A stretch of 64,000 bases of DNA from Amaranthus tricolor (GCF_026212465.1 NC_080053.1:1046038-1110037), one strand, 5' to 3'; shown: positions 32,237 to 46,731, counted from the first letter of the stretch. Program-made: numbers and translations. Notes: a model not told the origin generated them from the sequence alone.

Positions 32237-35200
32237 GAACAAGGATGAATGATCAATGAACAATGAACGATGAAGAATGAACCAGGATCAATGAGCATTG
32301 AAGAATGAACGATTTAGAATGAACAAGGATCAATGATCATTGAAGATGGAACGATGAAGAATGAACAAGGATCAATGATTAATGAACAATGAACGATGAA
32401 GAATGAACAAGGATCAATGAGCATTGAAGAATGAATGATGAAGAATGAACAAGGATCAATGATCAATAAACAATGAACGATGAAGAATGAACGAGGATCA
32501 ATGAGCATTGTAGAATGAATGATGAAGAATGTACAAGGATCAATGATGAATAATGAATGAACGATGAAGAATGAACAAGGATCAATGATCATTGAAGAAT
32601 GAACGATGAAGAATGAATATGGATCAATGATCATTAAAGAATGAACGATGAAGAATGAACAAGGATCAATGATCATTGAAGAATGAACGATGAAGAATGA
32701 ACAAGGATCAATGATCAATGAACAATGAACGATGAAGAATGAACCAGGATCAATGAGCATTGAAGAATGAACGATTTAGAATGAACAAGGAACAATGATC
32801 ATTCAAGATGGAACGATGAAGAATGAACAAGGATCAATGATCATTGAAGAATGAACGATGAGAAATAAATATGGATCAACGATCATTAAAGAATGAACGA
32901 TGAAGAATGAACAAGGATCAATGATCATTGAAGAATGAACGATGAAGAATGAAGAATGAACGATGAAGAATGAACCAGGATCAATGAGCATTGAAGAATG
33001 AACGATTTAGAATGAACAAGGATCAATGATCATTGAAGATGGAACGATGAAGAATGACATTGATCAATGATTAATGAACAATGAACGATGAAGAATGAAC
33101 AAGGATCAATGAGCATTGAAGAATGAATGATGAAGAATGAACAAGGATCAATGATCAATGAACAATGAACGATGAAGAATGAACGAGGATCAATGAGCAT
33201 TGTAGAATGAACGATGAAGAATGTACAAGGATCAATGATGAATAATGAATGAACGATGAAGAATGAACAAGGATCAATGATCATTGAAGAATGAACGGTG
33301 AAGAATGAATATGGATCAATGATCATTAAAGAATGAACGATGATGAATGAACAAGGATCAATGATCATTGAAGAATGAACGATGAAGAATGAACAAGGAT
33401 GAATGATCAATGAACAATGAACGATGAAGAATGAACCAGGATCAATGAGCATTGAAGAATGAACGATTTAGAATGAACAAGGATCAATGATCATTGAAGA
33501 TGGAACGATGAAGAATGAACAAGGATCAATGATCATTAAAGAATGAACGATTTAGAATGAACAAGGATAATTGATCATTGAAGAATGATCGATGAAGAAT
33601 GAACAAGGATCAATGATCAATAATGAATGAACGATGAAGAATGAACAAGGATCAATGATTAATGAACAATGAACGATGAAGAATGAACAAGGATCAATGA
33701 GCATTGAAGAATGAACGATGAAGAATGAACAAGGATCAATGATCAATGAACAATGAACGATGAAGAATGAAACAGGATCAATGAGCATTGTAGAATGAAC
33801 AATGAAGAATGTACAAGGATCAATGTTGAATAATGAATGAACGATGAAGAATGAACAAGGATCAATGATCATTGAAGAATGAACGATGAAGAATGAATAT
33901 GGTTCAATGATCATTAAAGAATGAACGATGAAGAATGAACAAGGATCAATGATCATTGAAGAATGAACGATGAAGAATGAACAAGGATCAATGATCAATG
34001 AACAATGAACGATGAAGAATGAACCAGGATCAATGAGCATTGAAGAATGAACGATTTAGAATGAACAAGGATCAATGATCATTCAAGATGGAACGATGAA
34101 GAATGAACAAGGAATAATGATCATTGAAGAATGAACGATGAGAAATGAATATGGATCAATGATCATTAAAGAATGAACGATGAAGAATGAACAAGGATCA
34201 ATGATCATTGAAGAATGAACGATGAAGAATGAACAATGAACGATGAAGAATGAACCAGGATCAATGAGCATTGCAGAATGAACGATTTAGAATGAACAAG
34301 GATCAATGATCATTGAAGATGGAACGATGAAGAATGAACATTGATCAATGACTAATGAACAATGAACGATGAAGAATGAACAAGGATCAATGAGCATTGA
34401 AGAATGAATGATGAAGAATGAACAAGGATCAATGATCAATGAACAATGAACGATGAAGAATGAACGAGGATCAATGAGCATTGTAGAATGAACGATGAAG
34501 AATGTACAAGGATCAATGATGAATAATGAATGAACGATGAAGAATGAACAAGGATCAATGATCATTGAAGAATGAACGGTGAAGAATGAATATGGATCAA
34601 TGATCATTAAAGAATGAAAGATGATGAATGAACAAGGATCAATGATCATTGAAGAATGAACGATGAAGAATGAACAAGGATGAATGATCAATGAACAATG
34701 AACGATGAAGAATGAACCAGGATCAATGAGCATTGAAGAATGAACGATTTAGAATGAACAAGGATCAATGATCATTGAAGATGGAACGATGAAGAATGAA
34801 CAAGGATCAATGATTAATGAACAATGAACGATGAAGAATGAACAAGGATCAATGAGCATTGAAGAATGAATGATGAAGAATGAACAAGGATCAATGATCA
34901 ATAAACAATGAACGATGAAGAATGAACGAGGATCAATGAGCATTGTAGAATGAACGATGAAGAATGTACAAGGATCAATGATGAATAATGAATGAATGAT
35001 GAAGAATGAACAAGGATCAATGATCATTGAAGAATGAACGATGAAGAATGAATATGGATCAATGATCATTAAAGAATGAACGATGAAGAATGAACAAGGA
35101 TCAATGATCATTGAAGAATGAACGATGAAGAATGAACAAGGATCAATGATCAATGAACAATGAACGATGAAGAATGAACCAGGATCAATGAGCATTAAAG

Positions 35201-38200
35201 AATGAACGATTTAGAATGAACAAGGATCAATGATCATTCAGGATGGAACGATGAAGAATGAACAAGGATCAATGGTCATTGAAGAATGAACGATGAAGAA
35301 TGAACCAGGATCAATGAGCATTGAAGAATGAACGATTTAGAATGAACAAGGATCAATGATCATTGAAGATGGAACGATGAAGAATGAACATTGATCAATG
35401 ATTAATGAACAATGAACGATGAAGAATGAACAAGGATCAATGAGCATTGAAGAATGAATGATGAAGAATGAACAAGGATCAATGATCAATGAACAATGAA
35501 CGATGAAGAATGAACGAGGATCAATGAGCATTGTAGAATGAACGATGAAGAATGAACAAGGATCAATGATTAATGAACAATGAACGATGAAGAATGAACA
35601 AGGATCAATGAGCATTGAAGAATGAACGGTGAAGAATGAACAAGGATCAATGATCAATGAACAATGAACGATGAAGAATGAAACAGGATCAATGAGCATT
35701 GTAGAATGAACAATGAAGAATGTACAAGGATCAATGTTGAATAATGAATGAACGATGAAGAATGAACAAGGATCAATGATCATTGAAGAATGAACGATGA
35801 AGAATGAATATGGTTCAATGATCATTAAAGAATGAACGATGAAGAATGAACAAGGATCAATGATCATTGAAGAATGAACGATGAAGAATGAACAAGGATC
35901 AATGATCAATGAACAATGAACGATGAAGAATGAACCAGGATCAATGAGCAATGAAGAATGAACGATTTAGAATGAACAAGGATCAATGATTAATGAACAA
36001 TGAACGATGAAGAATGAACAAGGATCAATGAGCATTGAAGAATGAATGAAGAATGAACAAGGATCAATGATCAATGAACAATGAAGGATGAAGAATGAAC
36101 GAGGATCAATGAGCATTGTAGAATGAACGATGAAGAATGTACAAGGATCAATGATAAATAATGAATGAACGATGAAGAATGAACAAGGATCAATGATCAT
36201 TGAAGAATGAACGATGAAGAATGAATATGGATCAATGATCATTAACGAATGAACGATGATGAATGAACAAGGATCAATGATCATTGAAGAATGAACGATG
36301 AAGAATGAACAAGGATCAATGATGATTGAACAATGAACGATGAAGAATGAACCAGGATCAATGAGCAATGAAGAATGAACGATTTAGAATGAACAAGGAT
36401 CAATGATCATTGAAGATGGAAAAATGAAGAATGAACAAGGATCAATGATCATTGAAGAATGAACGATGAAGAATGAATATGGATCAATGATCATTAAAGA
36501 ATGAACGATGAAGAATGAACAAGGATCAATGATCATTGAAGAATGAACGATGAAGAATGAACAAGGATCAATGATCAATGAACAATGAACGATGAAGAAT
36601 GAACCAGGATCAATGAGCATTGAAGAATGAACGATTTAGAATGAACAAGGATCAATGATCATTGAAGATGGAACGATGAAGAATGAACAAGGATCAATGA
36701 TTAATGAACAATGAACGATGAAGAATGAACAAGGATCAATGAGCATTGAAGAATGAATGATGAAGAATGAACAAGGATCAATGATCAATAAACAATGAAC
36801 GATGAAGAATGAACGAGGATCAATGAGCATTGTAGAATGAACGATGAAGAATGTACAAGGATCAATGATGAATAATGAATGAACGATGAAGAATGAACAA
36901 GGATCAATGATCATTGAAGAATGAACGATGAAGAATGAATATGGATCAATGATCATTAAAGAATGAACGATGATGAATGAACAAGGATCAATGATCATTG
37001 AAGAATGAACGATGAAGAATGAACAAGGATGAATGATCAATGAACAATGAACGATGAAGAATGAACCAGGATCAATGAGCATTGAAGAATGAACGATTTA
37101 GAATGAACAAGGATCAATGATCATTGAAGATGGAACGATGAAGAATGAACAAGGATCAATGATTAATGAACAATGAACGATGAAGAATGAACAAGGATCA
37201 ATGAGCATTGAAGAATGAATGATGAAGAATGAACAAGGATCAATGATCAATAAACAATGAACGATGAAGAATGAACGAGGATCAATGAGCATTGTAGAAT
37301 GAACGATGAAGAATGTACAAGGATCAATGATGAATAATGAATGAACGATGAAGAATGAACAAGGATCAATGATCATTGAAGAATGAACGATGAAGAATGA
37401 ATATGGATCAATGATCATTAAAGAATGAACGATGAAGAATGAACAAGGATCAATGATCATTGAAGAATGAACGATGAAGAATGAACAATGAACGATGAAG
37501 AATGAACCAGGATCAATGAGCATTGAAGAATGAACGATTTAGAATGAACAAGGATCAATGATCATTGAAGATGGAACGATGAAGAATGAACATTGATCAA
37601 TGATTAATGAACAATGAACGATGAAGAATGAACAAGGATCAATGAGCATTGAAGAATGAATGATGAAGAATGAACAAGGATCAATGATCAATGAACAATG
37701 AACGATGAAGAATGAACGAGGATCAATGAGCATTGTAGAATGAACGATGAAGAATGAACAAGGATCAATGATTAATGAACAATGAACGATGAAGAATGAA
37801 CAAGGATCAATGAGCATTGAAGAATGAACGATGAAGAATGAACAAGGATCAATGATCAATGAACAATGAACGATGAAGAATGAAACAGGATCAATGAGCA
37901 TTGTAGAATGAACAATGAAGAATGTACAAGGATCAATGTTGAATAATGAATGAACGATGAAGAATGAACAAGGATCAATGATCATTGAAGAATGAACGAT
38001 GAAGAATGAATATGGTTCAATGATCATTAAAGAATGAACGATGAAGAATGAACAAGGATCAATGATCATTGAAGAATGAACGATGAAGAATGAACAAGGA
38101 TCAATGATCAATGAACAATGAACGATGAAGAATGAACTAGGATCAATGAGCAATGAAGAATGAACGATTTAGAATGAACAAGGATCAATGATTAATGAAC

Positions 38201-40333
38201 AATGAACGATGAAGAATGAACAAGGATCAATGAGCATTGAAGAATGAATGAAGAATGAACAAGGTTCAATGATCAATGAACAATGAAGGATGAAGAATGA
38301 ACGAGGATCAATGAGCATTGTAGAATGAACGATGAAGAATGTACAAGGATCAATGATAAATAATGAATGAACGATGAAGAATGAACAAGGATCAATGATC
38401 ATTGAAGAATGAACGATGAAGAATGAATATGGATCAATGATCATTAACGAATGAACGATGAAGAATGAACAAGGATCAATGATCATTGAAGAATGAACGA
38501 TGAAGAATGAACAAGGATCAATGATCAATGAACAATGAACGATGAAGAATGAACCAGGATCAATGAGCAATGAAGAATGAACGATTTAGAATGAACAAGG
38601 ATCCATGATCATTGAAGATGGAAAAATGAAGAATGAACAAGGATCAATGATCATTGAAGAATGAACGATGAAGAATGAATATGGATCAATGATCATTAAA
38701 GAATGAACGATGAAGAATGAACAAGGATCAATGATCATTGAAGAATGAACGATGAAGAATGAACAAGGATCAATGATCAATGAAGAATGAACGATGAAGA
38801 ATGAACAAGGATCAATGATCATTGAAGAATGAACGATGAAGAATGAACAAGGATCAATGATCAATAATGAATGAACGATGAAGAATGAACAAGGATCAAT
38901 GATCAATGAACAATGAACGATGAAGAATGAACCAGGATCAATGATCATTGAAGAATGAACGATGAGAAATGAATATGGATCAATGATCATTAAAGAATGA
39001 ACGATGAAGAAAGAACAAGGATCAATGATCATTGTAGAATGAACGATGAAGAATGAACAATGAACGATGAAGAATGAACCAGGATCAATGAGCATTGAAG
39101 AATGAACGATTTAGAATGAACAAGGATCAATGATCATTCAAGATGGAACGATGAAGAATGAACAAGGATCAATGATTAATGAACAATGAACGATGAAGAA
39201 TGAACAAGGATCAATGAGTATTGAAGAATGAATGATGAAGAATGAACAAGGATCAATGATCAATGAACAATGAACGATGAAGAATGAACGAGGATCAATG
39301 AGCATTGTAGAATGAACGATGAAGAATGTACAAGGATCAATGATGAATAATGAATGAACGATGAAGAATGAACAAGGATCAATGATCATTGAAGAATGAA
39401 CGGTGAAGAATGAATATGGATCAATGATCATTAAAGAATGAACGATGATGAATGAACAAGGATCAATGATCATTGAAGAATGAACGATGAAGAATGAACA
39501 AGGATGAATGATCAATGAACAATGAACGATGAAGAATGAACCAGGATCAATGAGCATTGAAGAATGAACGATTTAGAATGAACAAGGATCAATGATCATT
39601 AAAGATGGAACGATGAAGAATGAACAAGGATCAATGATCATTAAAGAATGAACGATTTAGAATGAACAAGGATAATTGATCATTGAAGAATGAACGATGA
39701 AGAATAAACAAGGATCAATGATCAATAATGAATGAACGATGAAGAATGAACAAGGATCAATGATTAATGAACAATGAACGATGAAGAATGAACAAGGATC
39801 AATGAGCATTGAAGAAAGAACGATGAAGAATGAACAAGGATCAATGATCATTGAAGAATGAACGGTGAAGAATGAATATGGATCAATGATCATTAAAAAA
39901 TGAACGATGATGAATGAACAAGGATCAATGATCATTGAAGAATGAACGATGAAGAATGAACAAGGATGAATGATCAATGAACAATGAACGATGAAGAATG
40001 AACCAGGATCAATGAGCATTGAAGAATGAACGATTTAGAATGAACAAGGATCAATGATCATTGAAGATGGAACGATGAAGAATGAACAAGGATCAATGAT
40101 CATTAAAGAATGAACGATTTAGAATGAACAAGGATAATTGATCATTGAAGAATGAACGATGAAGAATGAACAAGGATCAATGATCAATAATGAATGAACG
40201 ATGAAGAATGAACAAGGATCAATGATTAATGAACAATGAACGATGAAGAATGAACAAGGATCAATGAGCATTGAAGAATGAACGATGAAGAATGAACAAG
40301 GATCAATGATCAATGAACAATGAACGATTTAGA
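32237..40333 (+). repeat. 42-bp satellite block, left (orientation GAACAAGGATCAATGATC on top strand)
   Basis: About 190 copies of a 42-bp monomer, itself a 28-bp part (GAAGAATGAACAAGGATC..) plus a 14-bp part (GAAGAATGAACGAT). Variants are arranged in higher-order units: the marker GATTTAGAATGAAC recurs every 462 bp (11 monomers; e.g. 34284 to 34746) or 630 bp (15 monomers; 35337 to 35967, 37539 to 38169). A second-order duplication of about 2.2-2.35 kb is visible (34287-36620 with 36636-38.8 kb). The minus strand is stop-free over long stretches only because 42 is a multiple of 3; the marker variant brings a stop each time. The block is unrelated to viral coding sequence. Confidence 0.93.
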
Positions 40334-40357
40334 TTTATACATCTCTTATTGAGTCTT
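40334..40357 (+). other. 21-nt inverted viral filler at satellite/virus joint
   Basis: 40337-40357 (ATACATCTCTTATTGAGTCTT) is the reverse complement of viral sequence 175 bp further in (40532-40552), equal to the top strand of unit H at 54062-54082. It sits between the last satellite monomer and the first base of unit G. Typical of polymerase-theta-like templated end joining. Confidence 0.85.
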
Positions 40358-43300
40358 AAATCTCTTCATCTAGACCTGCATCTCCCACAATGTCTGATAT
40401 GCAAAATTTTGACTCTATCAATACAATTACTAAAGATTTTGAAATAGATAAAAACTATCTAAGAAATGAATTTAATTCCTCTCACAATGCTGAACATCGA
40501 GATTGGTTTAGATCTTTTTCTCGCTCCTTTAAAGACTCAATAAGAGATGTATGGTATAAAGATATGAATACTATTCAAATTAATATCCCGTTTTTTACAT
40601 GGTTTTTATTGTTTTGTGAAAAACAAGGTATTGCTAATCCATATTCTCAAAATCACATATTTGTACAAACCAAACTTCAAAAAAATTGGGTTTTAAAGGA
40701 TGGACAAACAATTAGTTCAGTTCATCCACCATTACAAAATATTACTTTTCCCTATTATGACCGTGAAATAAAGGCTAGTCCTTTTAAAGAAGGAAGAGTA
40801 GATCAAACAGATAAAACTCCAAATGTAGAAGACATCATTAAAATTTATCATCAAAATAATTTTACAAATCAAATCCTTCATACCGTTGCTACACAAGTAG
40901 ATCAACTTTCAAATAAGGTTGATAATTTACAAAAAGAAACCTCTAGATCCATAGCCCCTAATACGATTGCATCATTAGGATCTAATAAGGTTTCTGCACC
41001 GCATTTCAAACCACCAGGATTAACTATACCTATGACTCAAATGTTTCCAAAAAATGGTTTTACTTCTTCTAACTCTAATTCTGCAGTGTTAGATAAAATT
41101 CAAAAATCTTTACAAAAATTAGCAGATAGTCCAAGTCATATTAAGGTTTTGAGTAAATATCAAAGTTCAGAGATATCTTCTGATGAAGAAAATTCTGAGT
41201 CTTTAATCATTTCAAAAGTTGCAAAGCAATTTCAAGAATCTGATAATGATCCTCATCAAATTAATAAAATACGATCATCTTGGAAGAATATCCCTACAAA
41301 AAACTATTATCCTAGGCCTACTCCTGTTGATCTTCAATATGAAGAAAGGTCTACATTTACCTCCAAATCCTTTTCCCCAGATATGATCCATGAATGGAAC
41401 ATAGATGGAAAATCTGATTATGAAATTCTTAATACTCTTCAAAATATGGGAATGGCTATTGTAGCTTACAAGGCAAAACCTTTGGATGAACAAATAATTT
41501 TTGGTTTTATTATATCAGGTTTTACTGGGCAATTAAAAAACTGGTGGGATAATCTTCTCACTTTACAAGACAGATTAGAAATTTTGAATCACGTTACTGA
41601 CATCATGGATGATCAAGGAAATGTATTTCAAAAATCTGACTGCTGTGATTTCTTAATCATAGTTATTGCCTTTCATTTTGTCGGTAACCCTACTCAAACT
41701 CTTTCTTCTGGAGAAACGATTTTACAAAATTTACGTTGCCCAACATTAAGTGACTATAGATGGTATAAAGATACCTTCTTTAGTTATGTTTTACAAAGAC
41801 AAGATTGCAATCAAAGTTTTTGGAAAGAAAAATTTATATCAGGACTACCAAAATTATTTGCTCAAAGAATTTTTAGAAAAATAGCTGAACATGATACAGA
41901 TAAAGAACAAGCTCTTAATAATACTACTTATGGAGGACTTTTCGCTTTCATTAAAAAGGAAGGTCTTTCTTTATGTGAAGAACTCAAACTCCAAGCCAAA
42001 TATACCTCTGAAAAGAAACAATCTAGGAAAGAAATTGGATGTTTCTGTGAAGCATTTGGTATGGAAGCTATTAGAGCTCCCTCTACAAAAAAGAAAATTA
42101 AAAAACAATTTTCTAAATTTTCAAAAGATAAAAATAAAAATTCTTATCCTTCTTATTATCGAAAGAAACGAGGAAAGAAAAATTTCGGAAATTTCCGAAA
42201 ATCAAACAAAGCTTTCAAAATCTTTTGTTATTCGTGTGGAAAACCTGGACATAAAGCAAATGCTTGTACCACAAAGAAAAAGATTCAAGAATTATTTATT
42301 AACGACTCTGAGCTAGGAGATAAAATATCCAAAATATTATTACAAACCCCTGAGTCTACTTCTTCTTCTTCTTCAGAAAAGGAAGATGACGAAATTTTAC
42401 AAATTAATGATCAAACTTCTGATTCTGAATCTTCGATTTCTTCCTCTCCTATCAAATGCATTAATGTTTTAACAGATAAAGAGAAAAATGTGGAATTTCT
42501 TTTTGATCTCGTTGACAAAATCCAAGATAAAGAGATCAAAAGAGAAACCCTTTTGAAACTCAAAACTATGGTTTTGGGTGAAACCTCTACCTCTAAAAAC
42601 AAAGAAAGTATTCCAATTCCTCAAATTGAACCTTTCAATATTTCAAAATTATTAGAAAAATACTCTTCCAAAGAAATGACTTCTAAATTAATTCCTATTA
42701 AGAATCAAACTCTTTCGGTCAAAGATCTTCAACTTGAAATAAATAAAATCAAAGAAGACATCATTTCTATCAAAAATAGTTTAAAGCATTTAGAAATCAA
42801 AGATTTCGAACTTGAAACAAAATTATCTATTTTAGAAAACCCCATCTATAAAGAAAATCTTTCTTTGGGAAAAGAGAAAGTTAATGGGGATGATGATGAT
42901 GATTTTATCACTGTTATTAATAAAATTAATTTTCAAAAATGGTATGCACCAGTTACTTTTCAAATCGGAGATTTTCAAAAAACCTATATTGCTTTAATTG
43001 ATAGTGGAGCGGATCAAAATTGCTTAAGGGAAGGATTAGTCCCAACTAAATTTTATGAAAAAACAAAAACTCGGTTATATAGTGCAAATAGTTCACCCAT
43101 GGATATTAAATATAAAATTTCAAAAGGAAAGATCATAAATGAAAATTATAGTTTTACTAATACTTTCATTATTATTAATGATATTAAGGAAGAAATAATA
43201 TTAGGCACTCCCTTTTTAACACAAATTTATCCTTTTTGGGTTGATGACAAAGGTGTTCATACAAAAATTTTAGGGAAACAATTATCATTTCCTTTTTTAA

Positions 43301-44928
43301 GTCCCATGTTACAAAAAGATATTAATTTATTACAAAATTCTTCAGTAATACAAAGTATAAATTTAATAAAACAAAAAGAATTTCAAATTTCTTCTTTAAA
43401 AGAAGAAATTTCTTTTCAAAGGATTGAAGAACAATTACAACAATCAAAATTGCAACAAAAAATTTTTAATTTAGAAAATATTTTTAAATCAAAAGTTTGT
43501 GCTGATATTCCAAATGCCTTTTGGGATAGAAAAAGGCATATTGTCACATTGCCATATGAAAAAGATTTCTCTGAAAAAAATATTCCTACAAAAGCTAGAC
43601 CCATCCAAATGAATTCTGAGCATCTTGAATTCTGCAAGAAAGAAATTCAAACTCTTTTAGATAAAAAATTAATAACTCCATCCAAATCTCCTTGGAGCTG
43701 TGCAGCATTTTATGTTATGAATGCAGCAGAAAAAGAAAGAGGAGTTCCTAGATTAGTTATTAATTACAAACCTTTAAACAAAGTTCTTCAATGGATAAGA
43801 TATCCAATCCCAAATAAAAGAGATTTAATTAATCGCTTATATAAAGCCAAAATATTTTCAAAATTTGATATGAAATCTGGTTTCTGGCAAATACAAATTG
43901 CTAAAGAAGATAGGTATAAAACTGCATTCACGGTACCATTTGGACATTATGAGTGGAATGTAATGCCTTTTGGACTTAAAAATGCTCCTTCTGAATTTCA
44001 ACATATAATGAATGATATTTTCAATCAATTTTCTTCATTCATAATTGTTTATATAGATGATGTTTTAATTTTTTCTCATGATATTGATCAACATTTCAAA
44101 CATTTACATATATTTCTAAACACTGTTGAAAAAAATGGTTTAGTAGTTTCTGCCACTAAAATGAAATTATTTCAAACAAAAATTAGATTTTTGGGACATG
44201 ACATTTATAAAGGAACAATCAAGCCAATTACAAGGTCTTTAGAATTTGCAGAAAAATTCCCTAACGAAATTAAAGACAAAACCCAGTTACAAAGATTTTT
44301 GGGATGTCTAAATTATATATCAGATTTTTTCCCAAAGCTCAGACAAATTTGCATGCCCCTCTTTCAAAGACTTCAAAAAAATCCGCCTCCCTGGTCAGAA
44401 ATTCATACTAAGACTATTATTGAATTAAAACAAAAAATCAAATCACTTCCATGTCTAGGCATTCCAGATCCATCTGCATTCATGATAGTAGAAACAGATG
44501 CATCAGAAATAGGATATGGTGGCATATTAAAACAAAGAATAGATACAAAAGAACAATTAGTTAGATTTCATTCAGGTCTCTGGCTCGGACCTCAAAAAAA
44601 TTATTCTACCATTAAAAAGGAAATTTTATCTATAGTACTATGCGTTTCAAAATTTCAAGATGATCTTTACAACAAAAAATTTTTGATAAGGATCGACTGC
44701 AAATCTGCAAAAGAGGTTCTAGAAAAAGATGTCAAAAACATTGTTTCTAAACAAATTTTTGCAAGATGGCAAGCAATTTTATCAGTATTTGATTTTCAAA
44801 TAGAGCATATAAGAGGCGAAAGTAACTCTCTCCCTGATTTCTTAACCAGAGAATTTCTACAGGGACATCATAATGCCAAGGAAGAAGAATCAGCAAGAAA
44901 AACTCAAAGGGTTCCAGAGTTCAGATGA
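40358..44928 (+). pseudogene. ORF1 of unit G: lacks the movement protein and start
   Basis: Begins at Ile326 of the polyprotein frame (C numbering) right after the filler; the first in-frame Met is at 40390 (MSDMQ). From there it is open to the normal stop at 44928 (1,512 residues), with zinc knuckle, DSGA, YIDD and RNase H residues. It carries one extra Asp in the GDDDDDF run (near 42887-42903), shared with unit H. No promoter lies upstream, only satellite. Confidence 0.9.
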
Positions 44929-46177
44929 TTACGAAATGGAACCAGATCCAAAACCAAACAAAACAGAACAAAATAAATTTTCATCCTCCAAAAATCTTCA
45001 AACTACCCTATCCATTTCAAACAAATTTACTCAACTAAATGATTTTCCCCCACTTCCATATTCACAAATTGTTCAAGAGCCTACTTCACAAAATATTATT
45101 TCAAATTCAAAACAAAAAGAACCAACTACAAAAATACCAACACAAAGCTTTACCAAATCTGCATACATTACAAAAACCGAAATAGAAAATGTATATCTCA
45201 CTAATTTTACAATTCCTCAAAGCCCACAAATTATTAATTCAATCAATCAAAAAACTTTTCCAAAAGGTTGCGAATGGATACCAGAAAATCGTTTTAAAAC
45301 TCAAAGGTTTTATGAATTTATTTTAGTAGATTCAAACTCTGTTGAAATCCAACATATCAAGGATTCTTCAGAAAAAATAATTTATTCAAAATGTATTTTT
45401 AAGAAAATTATTTCGTCTGTAGAATGGGGAGACCCTTATGCAGAACGAATTTTTTCAAAAAGATTTTTCCCTCAAAATTACTCATACTATGATTACAAAA
45501 TGGCCTGGTATAGAGCATTTTTATTCAGACCATTTGATCATTCATGGTTTTTTATATTTGACAAATATTGTCCAAAGAAATATCCTATGTGGTTTTATCA
45601 TTGGTGGTATTTATTTGGACCAACTCCTCAAATTTATCCAAAAGAATGCAATGAGGGTTTCACAACTTTTGTTGCCAATTCAAATTATCAAGCTTATGAA
45701 ACTCCAGTCATGTTTCATGCAGAATTTAAAATTCCATGGATTCTATGTTGGAGTTACTGTCTCAAACAACACCTTCCACGTCCATATCCATATTCATTAA
45801 TAAGAGAATTCAAAATTAAATGGTGGGACAAATTTACCTTAGAAATTTGTTCAACAAAAAATGTTATCTCCTTTTTTCAAACCGGTATAAAAATGGAATA
45901 CCAATCTCCATCAACCACCAACAAACCTTCACCCTCAAAAGCAACATCAAATTCAAACTCTCCTCAACACAATAAAAATCCCAAAGTAGAAAGTCCAAAT
46001 TCAGAATCATTATCTAAAGTCCAGAAAGCTATTCTCAAAAAGATTCTTGAAGATCCACAATATGCAAAGAAAATATTATCAGAAGAATCCTCTGATGAGA
46101 TTTTATCGGAGTTTTCAAATGAGTCTTATGATCCAACATTTGGTGGCCCATTTGCTCAAGATCCATACGACTTTTAA
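44873..46177 (+). CDS. ORF2 of unit G, intact
   Basis: 434 residues, overlapping ORF1 by 56 nt. Asn replaces Ser at residue 260 (KECNEGF), a change shared with unit H and absent in A-E. Otherwise as unit C. Function unknown. Confidence 0.8.
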   Translation: MPRKKNQQEKLKGFQSSDDYEMEPDPKPNKTEQNKFSSSKNLQTTLSISNKFTQLNDFPPLPYSQIVQEPTSQNIISNSKQKEPTTKIPTQSFTKSAYITKTEIENVYLTNFTIPQSPQIINSINQKTFPKGCEWIPENRFKTQRFYEFILVDSNSVEIQHIKDSSEKIIYSKCIFKKIISSVEWGDPYAERIFSKRFFPQNYSYYDYKMAWYRAFLFRPFDHSWFFIFDKYCPKKYPMWFYHWWYLFGPTPQIYPKECNEGFTTFVANSNYQAYETPVMFHAEFKIPWILCWSYCLKQHLPRPYPYSLIREFKIKWWDKFTLEICSTKNVISFFQTGIKMEYQSPSTTNKPSPSKATSNSNSPQHNKNPKVESPNSESLSKVQKAILKKILEDPQYAKKILSEESSDEILSEFSNESYDPTFGGPFAQDPYDF

Positions 46178-46544
46178 TATTGAGTTCACAAAAGTTCAAT
46201 TCAAATGTTCAACAGCTCAAATTAATTCATCCGGAAGCACAAACGTAAGCAATGACGAAATCAAAAGTATCATTCAAATGTTCAACAACTCAAATTAATT
46301 CATCCGGAAGCACAAACGTAAGCAATGACGAAATCAAAAGCATCTCCAACAGTAATTCAAAGCATCTTCAACAGTAAAGCATCTCCAACAGTGATTCAAA
46401 GCATCTTCAACAGTAAAGCATCTTCAATAGTAATTCAAAGCATCTTCTACAGTATTATAAGTGTAACTTTAATAATTATGTTTGTACTATTTCTCTTTAA
46501 TTTCTTATTGGAAGAGCAGATTGCACCTTATCTCTTCCTTTGTG

Positions 46545-46552
46545 TATAAATA
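46545..46552 (+). promoter_or_regulatory. TATA box facing the inverted unit H
   Basis: TATAAATA, conserved context; expected start near 46575. Confidence 0.7.
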
Positions 46553-46612
46553 AAGTGTCTAGCTCTAAGATGAGAGCATCCTGTAATTTTCTTTTGTTTA
46601 AGTCTTATCTCA

Positions 46613-46618
46613 AATAAA
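46613..46618 (+). terminator. Poly(A) signal between G and G'
   Basis: AATAAA, conserved position. Confidence 0.65.
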
Positions 46619-46718
46619 TCTAACTTTCTTTACTTATCTTATTATTATCAATTATATAATAAGATTTATATCCACAAAATTATTAAATTATTTTCTCTAT
46701 CGATCCTGTACTCCCTAT

Positions 46719-46731
46719 TGGTATCAGAGCC
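46719..46731 (+). other. tRNA-Met primer-binding site, unit G'
   Basis: TGGTATCAGAGCC, identical to unit C. Confidence 0.92.

Noticed and set aside
32314..40313. Long minus-strand frames of repeated MIIDPCSFFIVHSS-like peptides (and plus-strand ones in 55594-63866)
   Set aside because: They are the satellite read in its one stop-poor frame: period 42 is 14 codons, starts and stops are set by monomer variants, and no promoter or non-repeat coding part is attached. Not annotated as genes.
32237..40333. CRISPR-like array
   Set aside because: Regular repeats without unique spacers, and the surrounding virus is a plant pararetrovirus. A tandem satellite explains it.
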